Of a stretch of DNA of 7,525 nucleotides, positions 1 through 5,620 are shown one piece after another. Position 1 is the stretch's first letter; each line of letters begins with the position of its first letter. Source of the stretch: Candidatus Pacearchaeota archaeon (GTDB taxonomy: Archaea; Nanobdellota; Nanobdellia; Pacearchaeales; GW2011-AR1); the NCBI GenBank assembly GCA_023140635.1, contig JAGLLG010000041.1, positions 1 to 7,525 of the forward strand. The letters are read 5' to 3'. A program made the position numbers and the translations under genes. A model generated the notes under the pieces. The model saw nothing but the letters and a program-made list of their open reading frames with translations. It had not been told where the DNA came from and did not search any database.

Positions 1-69
1 ATGTTCAATAAAATCCAATATTTTTTCGAATAAAATATTATTAAATTCTTTTCTTTCCTCTGTCTTCAT
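1..69 (-). CDS. Unidentified protein, N-terminal fragment (runs off left edge)
   Basis: Only the first 23 codons are in the window, reading MKTEERKEF and on to FIEH with no stop. The ATG overlaps the TGA of the upstream ribbon-helix-helix gene in an ATGA arrangement, so the two are almost certainly co-transcribed and translationally coupled. A purine-rich GGGGTGGG lies about 8 bases before the ATG and may help ribosome binding. The visible part is charged and then amphipathic helical, with no recognisable domain. A gene directly behind a small RHH protein is often a toxin or an effector controlled by it, but nothing in these 23 residues identifies a toxin family. Confidence 0.6.
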   Translation of the reverse strand, partial: MKTEERKEFNNILFEKILDFIEH

Positions 70-245
70 CCCAACACCCACCCCATCTTTTCTTGAATCT
101 CTTTTTTGACAAGTTCCCGCAACTTCGCATTCACACTCTTCCCCTCACTCTCACAAACCTTCATAAAACTAACAAACTCAGGACGATACAGCCTCGTAGA
201 AACTATCTTTCTCTCCTCCCCCCTCAAATCATCTTTTTTCCCCAT
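66..245 (-). CDS. Small ribbon-helix-helix (CopG/Arc-like) DNA-binding protein
   Basis: This 59-residue protein is too short for many gene callers. Residues 13-20 (KIVSTRLY) fit the single beta strand of a ribbon-helix-helix domain. Residues 22-35 fit helix A, a G-K-S-V-N turn follows at 35-39, and residues 39-52 fit helix B. In this family two chains pair their strands and insert them into the major groove, so it probably binds DNA as a dimer or higher oligomer. The start is supported by a TATA-like octamer centred 25.5 bases upstream. It overlaps the next gene by 4 bases (ATGA), the usual layout of an antitoxin or autorepressor with its partner. Palindromes and 8-bp direct repeats just upstream are candidate operators. 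The fold call is fairly sure; the antitoxin role is inference. Confidence 0.72.
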   Translation of the reverse strand: MGKKDDLRGEERKIVSTRLYRPEFVSFMKVCESEGKSVNAKLRELVKKEIQEKMGWVLG

Positions 246-266
246 ATTGAAATCAATTCCCCAAAC

Positions 267-274
267 TATTTAAA
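267..274 (-). promoter_or_regulatory. TATA box of the RHH gene
   Basis: On the minus strand the octamer reads TTTAAATA, preceded by an AAAAG purine stretch that fits a BRE. Its centre is 25.5 bases before the ATG at 245, so transcription would begin at or next to the start codon. A second A/T-rich TATA-like element (TATATAAAAG) lies immediately upstream at about 275-284. Confidence 0.55.
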
Positions 275-287
275 CTTTTATATAAAA

Positions 288-301
288 TATGTATACACAT
301 A
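288..301. promoter_or_regulatory. Near-palindrome upstream of the RHH promoter (candidate operator)
   Basis: TATGTATACACATA matches its own reverse complement at 12 of 14 positions, with perfect TATGT/ACATA arms. It lies just upstream of the TATA box of the RHH gene, a position where a bound protein could affect TBP/TFB access. Its core resembles the perfect palindrome at 356-367. A link to the RHH protein is inference. Confidence 0.35.
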
Positions 302-314
302 AACTGTCAAAGAT

Positions 315-338
315 AAACACTTAAACACTTAAACCGTT
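315..338. repeat. Three tandem 8-bp direct repeats
   Basis: The plus strand reads AAACACTT, AAACACTT, AAACCGTT back to back; the third copy has two changes, and a looser AAACTGTC unit occurs just before at 301-308. The array lies between two palindromes upstream of the RHH gene. Evenly spaced short direct repeats are typical binding arrays for small dimeric regulators. Confidence 0.45.
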
Positions 339-355
339 AACTTTTTATATGAGAT

Positions 356-367
356 TATACATGTATA
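356..367. promoter_or_regulatory. Perfect 12-bp palindrome (candidate operator)
   Basis: TATACATGTATA is a perfect inverted repeat in the intergenic region between the 178-residue gene and the RHH gene. It shares the ATGTATA core with the near-palindrome at 288-301, so both may be bound by one regulator. Short A/T-rich palindromes also arise by chance in DNA like this, hence the low score. Confidence 0.3.
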
Positions 368-417
368 TTCGTAGGTGGACTGAATCCTAGAAAAGTCTTG
401 TGTATTCAAGATATCCA

Positions 418-433
418 GCGTGTATGCGTGTAA
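418..433. repeat. Short tandem repeat GCGTGTA(T/A) x2
   Basis: GCGTGTAT is followed directly by GCGTGTAA just downstream of the 178-residue gene. A small hairpin (TCTTG stem, 6-base loop, CAAGA) lies next to it at 396-411. Together they fall in the 3' region of that gene's transcript, but no T-run marks a terminator there. Confidence 0.3.
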
Positions 434-447
434 TTGGTTAGGAAAAT

Positions 448-984
448 TCACCACCCTCCTACACCTTTTATTTCATTAATTTTCAATTCAATTTTTTTAT
501 AATTAATATTACAAACATTCAAAACTATCCCCTTTTGCCGTCTTCTTAATGGTTTCAATGCCTTCCTCCTGTAAACATTGGCGATGTTGTCTGCATACGA
601 TCGAACCTTAGAATCTCCCAACATATCCCTCAAATCTCCAATACATGCAATATCTTTACTTCCATAAGAGGCATTATCCCCCAATAACAAATCCAAATAT
701 TTCTTCACAGATACAAAATCCTCATCATTACAAATAACCAAATTATCAAACAATTCAAGTTTATCCTTTATTAAATAATAAATACAAACCGCATAAAGTA
801 ATGGATAATTCTCTTGTATCCCGAAATTCTTATCTAGTTCTCGTTTTAATCTATTAGACAAAGCCATCCCCGAATGTTCCCTAGAAGAAACAATTTTGAA
901 CGCGATTCCAGTATCTCCTCTTTGCCCAAACCGCTTACTAGTATCTATATGTATTGTTTTCCCGTTAGTATAATCTGCGACCAT
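448..984 (-). CDS. Hypothetical protein, possible DUF3800/RNase H-like fold
   Basis: I do not recognise this 178-residue protein with certainty. Three spaced segments recall the DUF3800 group of RNase H-like proteins. The first is an early strand with an acidic residue (IHIDTS, D14). The second is a mid-protein strand ending in acids (LVICNDEDF, D87/D89) after a long helix at about 61-78. The third is a late helix with S-Y-A-D-N-I-A-N-V-Y-R-R (D132), like the A-D-x-I-A helix near the end of DUF3800. The C-terminal 40 residues are strongly basic (RRKALKPLRRRQK), suggesting nucleic-acid binding. No signal peptide or membrane segment is seen. It lies 39 bases behind hsdR on the same strand but has its own TATA box in the gap. 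DUF3800 proteins often occur near defence genes. The family call is inference. Confidence 0.75.
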   Translation of the reverse strand: MVADYTNGKTIHIDTSKRFGQRGDTGIAFKIVSSREHSGMALSNRLKRELDKNFGIQENYPLLYAVCIYYLIKDKLELFDNLVICNDEDFVSVKKYLDLLLGDNASYGSKDIACIGDLRDMLGDSKVRSYADNIANVYRRKALKPLRRRQKGIVLNVCNINYKKIELKINEIKGVGGW

Positions 985-1006
985 CTTAAAAGAAATATAA
1001 AACCCC

Positions 1007-1014
1007 TTATATAT
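1007..1014 (-). promoter_or_regulatory. TATA box of the 178-residue gene
   Basis: The minus strand reads ATATATAA, followed by GGGG, in the 39-base gap behind hsdR. The octamer centre is 26.5 bases before the ATG at 984, predicting a leaderless transcript independent of hsdR. Confidence 0.5.
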
Positions 1015-1023
1015 TTAATTAAT

Positions 1024-3777
1024 CTATTTCCACTTCAGCCCATTACACTTCTCAACAACTTTCTCCAATTGCTCCCGACTAAACAAATCAAGCGGTCTCT
1101 CATCCGCTAAAGGATGCTCTGCAAAACTCTTCAATTCAATATGCTTCGCCCGAACAAAAACCTCCTCAAGATTCCTCAAAAATTTCAACTGCTCAGAATT
1201 ATAATGCTCATTCCTATCAATCACATGCTTATTAAACTCCCACTTAATCATCTCCTTTGGATCAGGTAAATCCTTAACATCGATAAGCGACCTCAAAAAC
1301 AAAACAAAATCCTCCCTCTCCTGAATATTCTCAATAGTATAACGAGAATTCTTTTTCCGAAGCGTAGCCTCAATTTCCAAAAGCTCACCTGAAGTAACTC
1401 CTTCCCCGTTCTTAATTTTCAACATTAAAGGATTATTTACAAACTCTTCATATTCAGGATCTTCACCCAATTCTTTCCGAACCTCTTCAACTCCAATTAT
1501 CACATCGGGCGCATTAACCTTCAACATTCCCTTCCTCTGTTTCTCATAAAAAATCATCAGAGGTGCAATCTCCCGAATTAAAAAATCAATATCCCCATAT
1601 GTCAAATCTTCCCAATACTCATCTTTCTGTATCTCTATTAAGTCATCCCTTTTAGCTAAAACGGCCTCGAGATTCTTATCCCAAATAACCCCTGCCCGTT
1701 CAACAACAAATTTTTTAACCTTCTCAACTTTTTCTAAATCTCCTTCTTTGGTATAATCGAATAACTTAACACACTTACTAACAAAAGCATAAACCTTCGA
1801 GTTTTCACTCTTAGAATAAATAAGCAAAGGAGAAATTTCTGCCTTCAACTTATCAATATGTTTTGCCAAATCAAATTTAGTAGAAACAACTTTCTTAATC
1901 ATCTCCTTCTTTTCAAGAACCAACGGAGAATCAACATCAATCTCCCTGATAGTTTCCCTAATTTGTTTCTCTATAATACCCCTCTCCCTATCATCAAGAT
2001 CTTTCTCCAACAAATCCAGTCTCTCCTCGAAAACCTTTACTTTAATATCCTGACCACTAGACTTTTTCATATTCGGATCAAGATTATGATACTTAACATT
2101 AGAAAACTCTCCAAATTTAAAATCCATAATGTAAAAATCATTCTTCTTATTATCTGGAAGCCAATCTCGATGCTCACACGCATTAAGATTACGAGTTCCT
2201 CTTCCAAGCATCTGCCAAAAACGAATCTTTGACATTACTGGCTTCACAAAAACCAAATTCATAATTTCTGGAATATCAACTCCCGTATCCAAAACCCCAA
2301 CAGACAAAGCAATCCTTGGAATATCTCTTTTCTCAAATCTCTTAACCTCGTCCATATAACGAGCCCTATTAGAAACAATAACTTTTACATCCTTAACCAA
2401 ATTAGGATAAAGCCTCTGGAAAATCAACTCCAAAGATTCCGCATGCTTAACACTCGCACAAAAGAAAATTGTTTTACATGGCCTTCCTCCAGACATATAA
2501 CACCGATCCATAAATTCTTGGATAATTAGTTCGTTAGTCTTTTCATCAGTAAAGAATTTTTCAAACTTAGAACCTGGAGTTTCAAAATTCTCAGGATCCT
2601 CTTCTTGCTTTTTCAAACGATCCTGAAGTTCCTTGCTCAATTTCCTTCCCTCAATACCAAGAGATAGAACCTTTGTCTCAATAACTTCAGCAACATAAGG
2701 TGCCAAAATGCCATCACGCACCGCTTGGTCATAATCATACCTGACTGTAGGCTTTCCTTCCCCACAATCAAACAAAGTAAATGTATTTGTATCTCTCATA
2801 TCCTGAGTTAAGGGTGTAGCAGTCAAGCCAATTTTAAGTGCATCGAAATATTTCATTACAGAATTATTCTTATCATAAATAGAACGATGCGCCTCGTCAA
2901 AAACAATCAAATCAAAAGCACCAGCTCCAAATTTCTCATAAACTTTACCACGAGGTTTCTTGTCTGCCATTAGGGTCTGGATTGTTGAAACATAAATTCT
3001 CGCGGTATCAGAAAAACCTTCTTCATTTAATTCTACAACAGGATCATTAGAGAAAAATTTCTTGAAACCTTTTTCTTTTGCTTGATTTGACAAAGCAGTT
3101 CTATCAACAACAAACAAAATCTTCTGAACATAATCAGCTTTTCTCAGTCCATCAATAATTCCCATAGCAACACGAGTCTTACCGGTACCAGTAGCCATAT
3201 TTATCAAAGCAGATCTTTTACCATCTTCAAAGTGCTCCAGAACTTGCTTCACAGCTTCAATACTTCTTTGCCGATCCACAATCTTAGAATTAATTTTGAC
3301 CCTTGAGGGATTTTTTCTTTTACTCTGTAAACTTACTATTCTCTGTAGGTCTTTCTGAGAAAAGGGTAGCAAGACTTTTCTTCTTACATCTTCCTCATTC
3401 TCATTTGAGCTAATATAGTACCATTCCTTACCATTGGTCAAAAAAACCGGAACCTTAAATCCAACTTGTTTTTCAACATCTGCCCGATAAGTTCTCCCCT
3501 GAATCTCCCCATTCTTTATGTCAACAGAGGTCCTTTTTGCTTCAATAATCGCTAAAGGATTTCTTCTCTCATCCAATAATAAATAATCAATATATCGATT
3601 CTCTCCTTCTTCGGTTTCATCATTGATAAATTTGAACTCCTTAGTCTTAAAATTAGATTTTGTGGCATTTGGCTCTTCAATAATATATTCCTTTCTCCAA
3701 CCAACACGATCAAAGAGAATCGGATCAATTAATTTCTTTCTTGTTTGGTATTCAGTATAACTTAGTTCTTCAACCAT
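1024..3777 (-). CDS. hsdR: Type I restriction enzyme R subunit (EcoEI-like HsdR)
   Basis: This 917-residue protein is the motor and nuclease subunit of a type I restriction-modification system. In such systems it joins HsdM and HsdS, translocates DNA with ATP, and cuts far from the recognition site. The N-terminal nuclease has the PD-(D/E)xK pattern: D64, then E79-A-K81. The SF2 helicase core follows: Walker A at 194-201 (MATGTGKT), DEAH at 294-297, GLTATP at 317-322, motif V near 494-505 (GVLDTGVDIPEI) and QMLGRGTR at 522-529. Residues from about 560 form a mostly helical C-terminal region that would contact the methylase, as in EcoEI R. All catalytic motifs are intact and the length is normal. 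No hsdM or hsdS lies on either side here. The start is supported by a weak TATA box 26.5 bases upstream. Confidence 0.95.
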   Translation of the reverse strand: MVEELSYTEYQTRKKLIDPILFDRVGWRKEYIIEEPNATKSNFKTKEFKFINDETEEGENRYIDYLLLDERRNPLAIIEAKRTSVDIKNGEIQGRTYRADVEKQVGFKVPVFLTNGKEWYYISSNENEEDVRRKVLLPFSQKDLQRIVSLQSKRKNPSRVKINSKIVDRQRSIEAVKQVLEHFEDGKRSALINMATGTGKTRVAMGIIDGLRKADYVQKILFVVDRTALSNQAKEKGFKKFFSNDPVVELNEEGFSDTARIYVSTIQTLMADKKPRGKVYEKFGAGAFDLIVFDEAHRSIYDKNNSVMKYFDALKIGLTATPLTQDMRDTNTFTLFDCGEGKPTVRYDYDQAVRDGILAPYVAEVIETKVLSLGIEGRKLSKELQDRLKKQEEDPENFETPGSKFEKFFTDEKTNELIIQEFMDRCYMSGGRPCKTIFFCASVKHAESLELIFQRLYPNLVKDVKVIVSNRARYMDEVKRFEKRDIPRIALSVGVLDTGVDIPEIMNLVFVKPVMSKIRFWQMLGRGTRNLNACEHRDWLPDNKKNDFYIMDFKFGEFSNVKYHNLDPNMKKSSGQDIKVKVFEERLDLLEKDLDDRERGIIEKQIRETIREIDVDSPLVLEKKEMIKKVVSTKFDLAKHIDKLKAEISPLLIYSKSENSKVYAFVSKCVKLFDYTKEGDLEKVEKVKKFVVERAGVIWDKNLEAVLAKRDDLIEIQKDEYWEDLTYGDIDFLIREIAPLMIFYEKQRKGMLKVNAPDVIIGVEEVRKELGEDPEYEEFVNNPLMLKIKNGEGVTSGELLEIEATLRKKNSRYTIENIQEREDFVLFLRSLIDVKDLPDPKEMIKWEFNKHVIDRNEHYNSEQLKFLRNLEEVFVRAKHIELKSFAEHPLADERPLDLFSREQLEKVVEKCNGLKWK

Positions 3778-3799
3778 AGAATTCTAAGAATAATGGGAG

Positions 3800-3807
3800 A
3801 TTTAAGC
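3800..3807 (-). promoter_or_regulatory. TATA-like box of hsdR
   Basis: The minus strand reads GCTTAAAT, centred 26.5 bases before the ATG at 3777, so the mRNA would be leaderless. It is a weak match. A stronger symmetrical TTTATAAAT at 3841-3849 could also fire on this strand and would give a leader of roughly 45 bases, but there is no ribosome binding site directly before the ATG. Confidence 0.4.
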
Positions 3808-3840
3808 TTTTCTAAACCTGTCCACCCCACCTCGACAATA

Positions 3841-3849
3841 TTTATAAAT
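3841..3849 (+). promoter_or_regulatory. Symmetrical TATA box upstream of a hairpin-rich non-coding stretch
   Basis: ATTTATAAAT is a near-perfect archaeal TATA element and reads the same on both strands. On the plus strand it would start transcription near 3870, giving an RNA that contains the hairpins at 3954-4017 and ends in seven Ts at 4052-4058. On the minus strand it would feed hsdR. Direction cannot be decided from the sequence. Confidence 0.4.
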
Positions 3850-3869
3850 CCTAAGCACCTAACACCAGC

Positions 3870-4058
3870 AACGATAAACCAAATAAAATCACAAACAAAA
3901 AACTTGTCCCCTCACGATGCCAATGATAGATGGTCGGCGGCGGGAGAGTAGAGATTTGAACGGTTCAAATTGAGCATCTTTGCTCGAATTTTTCTGATTA
4001 AAATCATTTGAAAAATTTTAGAGTGAAGTGCGAACAGGCGGGAGCGTAGAATTTTTTT
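3870..4058 (+). ncRNA. Candidate structured RNA (unidentified), three consecutive hairpins
   Basis: This 338-base gap between hsdR and the acidic-peptide gene has no convincing ORF. It holds three adjacent inverted repeats. The first is ATTTGAAC/GTTCAAAT around one G (3954-3970). The second is GAGCA-TCTT-TGCTC at 3972-3985, extendable by two pairs. The third has an 8-bp AATTTTTC/GAAAAATT stem with an inner TGAT-TAAA-ATCA hairpin (3987-4017). A G-rich 14-mer, GGCGGGAGAGTAGA, occurs at 3939-3952 and again with one change at 4037-4050, bracketing the hairpins. A T7 run ends the stretch. A plus-strand TATA box lies at 3841-3849. It matches no motif I know from SRP RNA, RNase P RNA or C/D guide RNAs. 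Whether it is transcribed is inference. Confidence 0.3.
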
Positions 4059-4086
4059 ATTTATCATTAACAAGTACACCCAAATC

Positions 4087-4094
4087 TTTATAAA
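4087..4094 (+). promoter_or_regulatory. TATA box of the acidic-peptide gene
   Basis: TTTATAAA is a consensus archaeal TATA octamer. Its centre is 25.5 bases before the ATG at 4116, so the start codon would be the first or nearly the first transcribed codon. This is the clearest promoter in the window. Confidence 0.65.
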
Positions 4095-4115
4095 GATTTT
4101 TTCTGTTCTCAACAC

Positions 4116-4352
4116 ATGGAAGAAGAAACAGTAACTCCTACAGAAGACGCTGTTGAGACTGCCCCTGAGGCGGAATCAACGGAAACTTCAGTGGAAGACG
4201 CTGCTGACGAATCTGCTCCAGAAGCTGAAGAAACTGCTGAAGAAGCAGAAGCTCCAGTAGAGGATGCACCAGCAGAAGAAGCTGAATCCGAAGAAGAAAC
4301 AGAAGAAGCTGCTCCAGCAGTAGAGACTGAATCTTCCGAAGAAGCGGCTTAA
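4116..4352 (+). CDS. Acidic low-complexity peptide (78 aa)
   Basis: The product is almost entirely Glu, Ala, Asp, Thr, Ser, Pro and Val, with loose repeats of the type E-E-A-E-x-P-V-E-D-A. It has no basic residue, no Cys and no membrane segment, so it should be highly negative and disordered. I know no function for it. Support for a real gene comes from a consensus TATA box at exactly the leaderless distance, and from a T-run plus a strong hairpin terminator downstream. Its composition resembles the acidic tail of the S24e protein in the same window (for example ETDAPVEEVKEE), and such tails in archaea can bind basic partners. The opposite-strand reading frame is Leu-rich and looks like a shadow. 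It is the only plus-strand protein gene here and converges on scpA. Confidence 0.65.
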   Translation: MEEETVTPTEDAVETAPEAESTETSVEDAADESAPEAEETAEEAEAPVEDAPAEEAESEEETEEAAPAVETESSEEAA

Positions 4353-4423
4353 GTCTTTTTACCCTCACAGATCTATTAATTTAGATAGGTTGGGGCAGAC
4401 TCACAAAAAATTTGTTTTTAATA

Positions 4424-4458
4424 AGTCGCCAGGCGAGAAATCGTCGGCGCTGTTTTTT
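4424..4458 (+). terminator. Hairpin terminator with GAAA tetraloop and six Ts
   Basis: An outer stem (AG and CGCC with GGCG and CT, one T bulged) stacks through a single A on an inner five-pair stem, GGCGA/TCGTC, closed by a GAAA loop at 4437-4440. After the stem comes G and then TTTTTT at 4453-4458. It lies about 70 bases past the stop of the acidic-peptide gene; an earlier T5 run at 4356-4360 may also end that transcript. The hairpin is also in the 3' region of the convergent scpA, but only the plus strand has both the GNRA loop and the T-run. Confidence 0.6.
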
Positions 4459-4470
4459 ATTCTAGAAAGA

Positions 4471-5259
4471 TTAAACGTTTATTTCTGCTAATCCCAAACT
4501 CTCTTCAAGTTCCCGAATTTCATCATCATAAATCTTTAATGACATATGGATTTCCTTAAAGTGTGCTTCTTGTCGAAGGTAGATCTTTTCGCTATTTGAC
4601 AAATGTAAGATTGGGACGAAAGAAGCCAACATCTCTTCTTTCGAAGGTGCAAGATGAGAAAATTTCATATGGCTGTTGTTTTGTCCAACATGACATTGGA
4701 TAATGCTGAATATATTTTTCACCTTAACCTTTAATGGGATCTGAACTCCCTTTGGCAAGACCGTCAAGACAGACTTCTCTGCCTGTCGCCCTTTAATCTC
4801 CCTCTTAATTCGACGGTTCTCAGTATCAATCGCCTTATTCAAAGCAGCCATCAACTCCTTCAACGTTACTTTTCTATGCCTCGCCATCGGAGTCTTAGGA
4901 ACCAGCGTAGGCAACTCTCCTTCATCAATTTCAATTCTTTCAAACTCATATTTCTTATTGTCTTTCCGACCATAAAGTACCTCATTAAGCTCTTGAATAT
5001 AACTATTGATTAGAATTTCAGACTTAAGTCTTAAGAGTAATGAGCAAGCAAGCAAGACTTTCGACGAAACAAAAAAGTTGCCCTCTTCAAGCTGCTGGAT
5101 TACCTCAATATAACGTTCTGCTAGAAGTTTAATATCAATGTCCCAAGGGTCGAGTTGTTCCGTTTTAATTAAATCATAGATTATCGTCTGCCAATTTAGA
5201 TCTTCACCAGTAATCAGATCAAAAAATTGATTCTGATTTATTTTATCACCCCCATCCAT
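4471..5259 (-). CDS. scpA: Segregation and condensation protein A (ScpA kleisin)
   Basis: ScpA is the kleisin that bridges the two heads of an SMC dimer; in prokaryotes this complex compacts and separates chromosomes. The 262-residue length is normal. The N-terminal domain carries the family hallmark D-P-W-D-I-D-I at 37-43, followed by a helix rich in Leu at about 62-85 (VSSKVLLACSLLLRLKSEIL) that contacts the SMC neck. A variable charged linker covers about 95-160. The C-terminal winged helix at about 200-257 includes the F-x-P-I-L-H-L and K-I-Y-L-R-Q-E segments that bind the SMC cap. It is monocistronic here: smc and scpB are not in the window. A TATA box 25.5 bases upstream supports the ATG, and GGGGGTGAT just inside the gene is coding sequence, not a usable ribosome site. 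Confidence 0.93.
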   Translation of the reverse strand: MDGGDKINQNQFFDLITGEDLNWQTIIYDLIKTEQLDPWDIDIKLLAERYIEVIQQLEEGNFFVSSKVLLACSLLLRLKSEILINSYIQELNEVLYGRKDNKKYEFERIEIDEGELPTLVPKTPMARHRKVTLKELMAALNKAIDTENRRIKREIKGRQAEKSVLTVLPKGVQIPLKVKVKNIFSIIQCHVGQNNSHMKFSHLAPSKEEMLASFVPILHLSNSEKIYLRQEAHFKEIHMSLKIYDDEIRELEESLGLAEINV

Positions 5260-5280
5260 ACTTTGAAATTGAACTTCCGC

Positions 5281-5288
5281 TTAATAAA
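5281..5288 (-). promoter_or_regulatory. TATA box of scpA
   Basis: The minus strand reads ATATTTATTAA here; the octamer TTTATTAA is centred 25.5 bases before the ATG at 5259. This predicts leaderless transcription, so the long hairpin-rich stretch further upstream is not the scpA leader. Confidence 0.55.
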
Positions 5289-5335
5289 TATTCCTTCCAA
5301 TTAGATGTCACTAAACAATTACAACATACCGATAA

Positions 5336-5344
5336 CTTTAAATA
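5336..5344 (+). promoter_or_regulatory. TATA box for the candidate RNA at 5366-5620
   Basis: CTTTAAATA on the plus strand would place the transcription start near 5366, about 14 bases before the first hairpin. A second TATA-like element (TTATAATAT) follows at about 5359-5367 and would start inside the first stem, so the first is the better candidate. Confidence 0.4.
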
Positions 5345-5365
5345 GTATTACTTATTAGTTATAAT

Positions 5366-5620
5366 ATCACCTCTTTTTCCCCAGGAGAGAGCGATAGGGC
5401 ATCTTTTTGACCGCTTTATCGCATCTCCTAGGGTTATAATTTTCTTCAAAAATTATAACCTGATTCGAAGTTTCTGCGAAAATTCTCATCTCAATTTTTT
5501 CTAAAGAAAAAATGGCAGGGTTACTCCTGCGGAGGGCGTTACTCGTGTTATGTAATTTAAATCATGTAAGACCTAAGATAAACTATTGAAGTTTAAGGCA
5601 GTGAAGGATTATACTTTTTA
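5366..5620 (+). ncRNA. Candidate structured RNA of about 250 nt (unidentified)
   Basis: The 358-base gap between scpA and the membrane-protein genes holds no ORF but a dense row of hairpins. Stem 1 pairs CCC-AGGAGA-GCGATA (5380-5396) with TATCGC-TCTCCT-GGG (5417-5433), with small internal bulges. Stem 2 is a perfect 12-bp hairpin (5432-5443 with 5449-5460) and competes with the outer GG of stem 1. Stem 3 is TTCG/CGAA near 5464-5480. Stem 4 is ATTTTTTC-TAAA-GAAAAAAT (5494-5513). Stem 5 is GCAGG/CCTGC (5515-5530). Stem 6 is TAAACT/AGTTTA (5579-5595). GTTACTC occurs twice (5520-5526 and 5538-5544). A T5 run at 5615-5619 overlaps the stop of the convergent membrane gene. I find none of the signature motifs of SRP RNA, RNase P RNA or tRNA. 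Expression is inference. Confidence 0.42.
5432..5460. repeat. Perfect 12-bp inverted repeat, 5-base loop
   Basis: GGTTATAATTTT pairs with AAAATTATAACC across a CTTCA loop. It is the longest perfect stem in the window and forms equally on either strand. Its first two bases overlap the closing pairs of the neighbouring stem at 5380-5433, so the two could switch. Confidence 0.85.

Noticed and set aside
93..302. Plus-strand 69-residue open frame
   Set aside because: It is antisense to the RHH gene, has a biased composition typical of a shadow frame, and has no promoter at the leaderless distance.
315..338. CRISPR-like repeat array
   Set aside because: The repeats are only 8 bp and directly adjacent, with no spacers and no cas genes nearby.
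1858..2232. Plus-strand 124-residue frame inside hsdR
   Set aside because: It lies wholly within a confidently identified gene on the other strand and shows only low-complexity Ile/Leu/Asn composition.
3931..3970. tRNA-like 3' end on the minus strand (GTTCAAATC followed by CTCCCGCC and ACCA)
   Set aside because: The would-be T stem does not pair, the distance from T-loop to ACCA is too long, and no acceptor, D-arm or anticodon arm is found upstream.
3912..4115. Minus-strand 67-residue open frame upstream of the acidic gene
   Set aside because: It covers the hairpins and the promoter of the acidic gene, has no recognisable domain, and its sequence is explained by the inverted repeats.
4138..4368. 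Minus-strand Leu-rich frame opposite the acidic peptide
   Set aside because: Glu/Ala-rich codons read backwards give Leu/Gln-rich peptides; no promoter or family match supports it.
5459..5480. T-loop-like TTCGAAT on the minus strand inside the hairpin-rich stretch
   Set aside because: The flanking bases do not form a T stem and no tRNA cloverleaf can be built around it.
5366..5620. SRP RNA or RNase P RNA
   Set aside because: The conserved SRP helix 8 motif and the RNase P core motifs were looked for on both strands by eye and not found; an Infernal run would be decisive.
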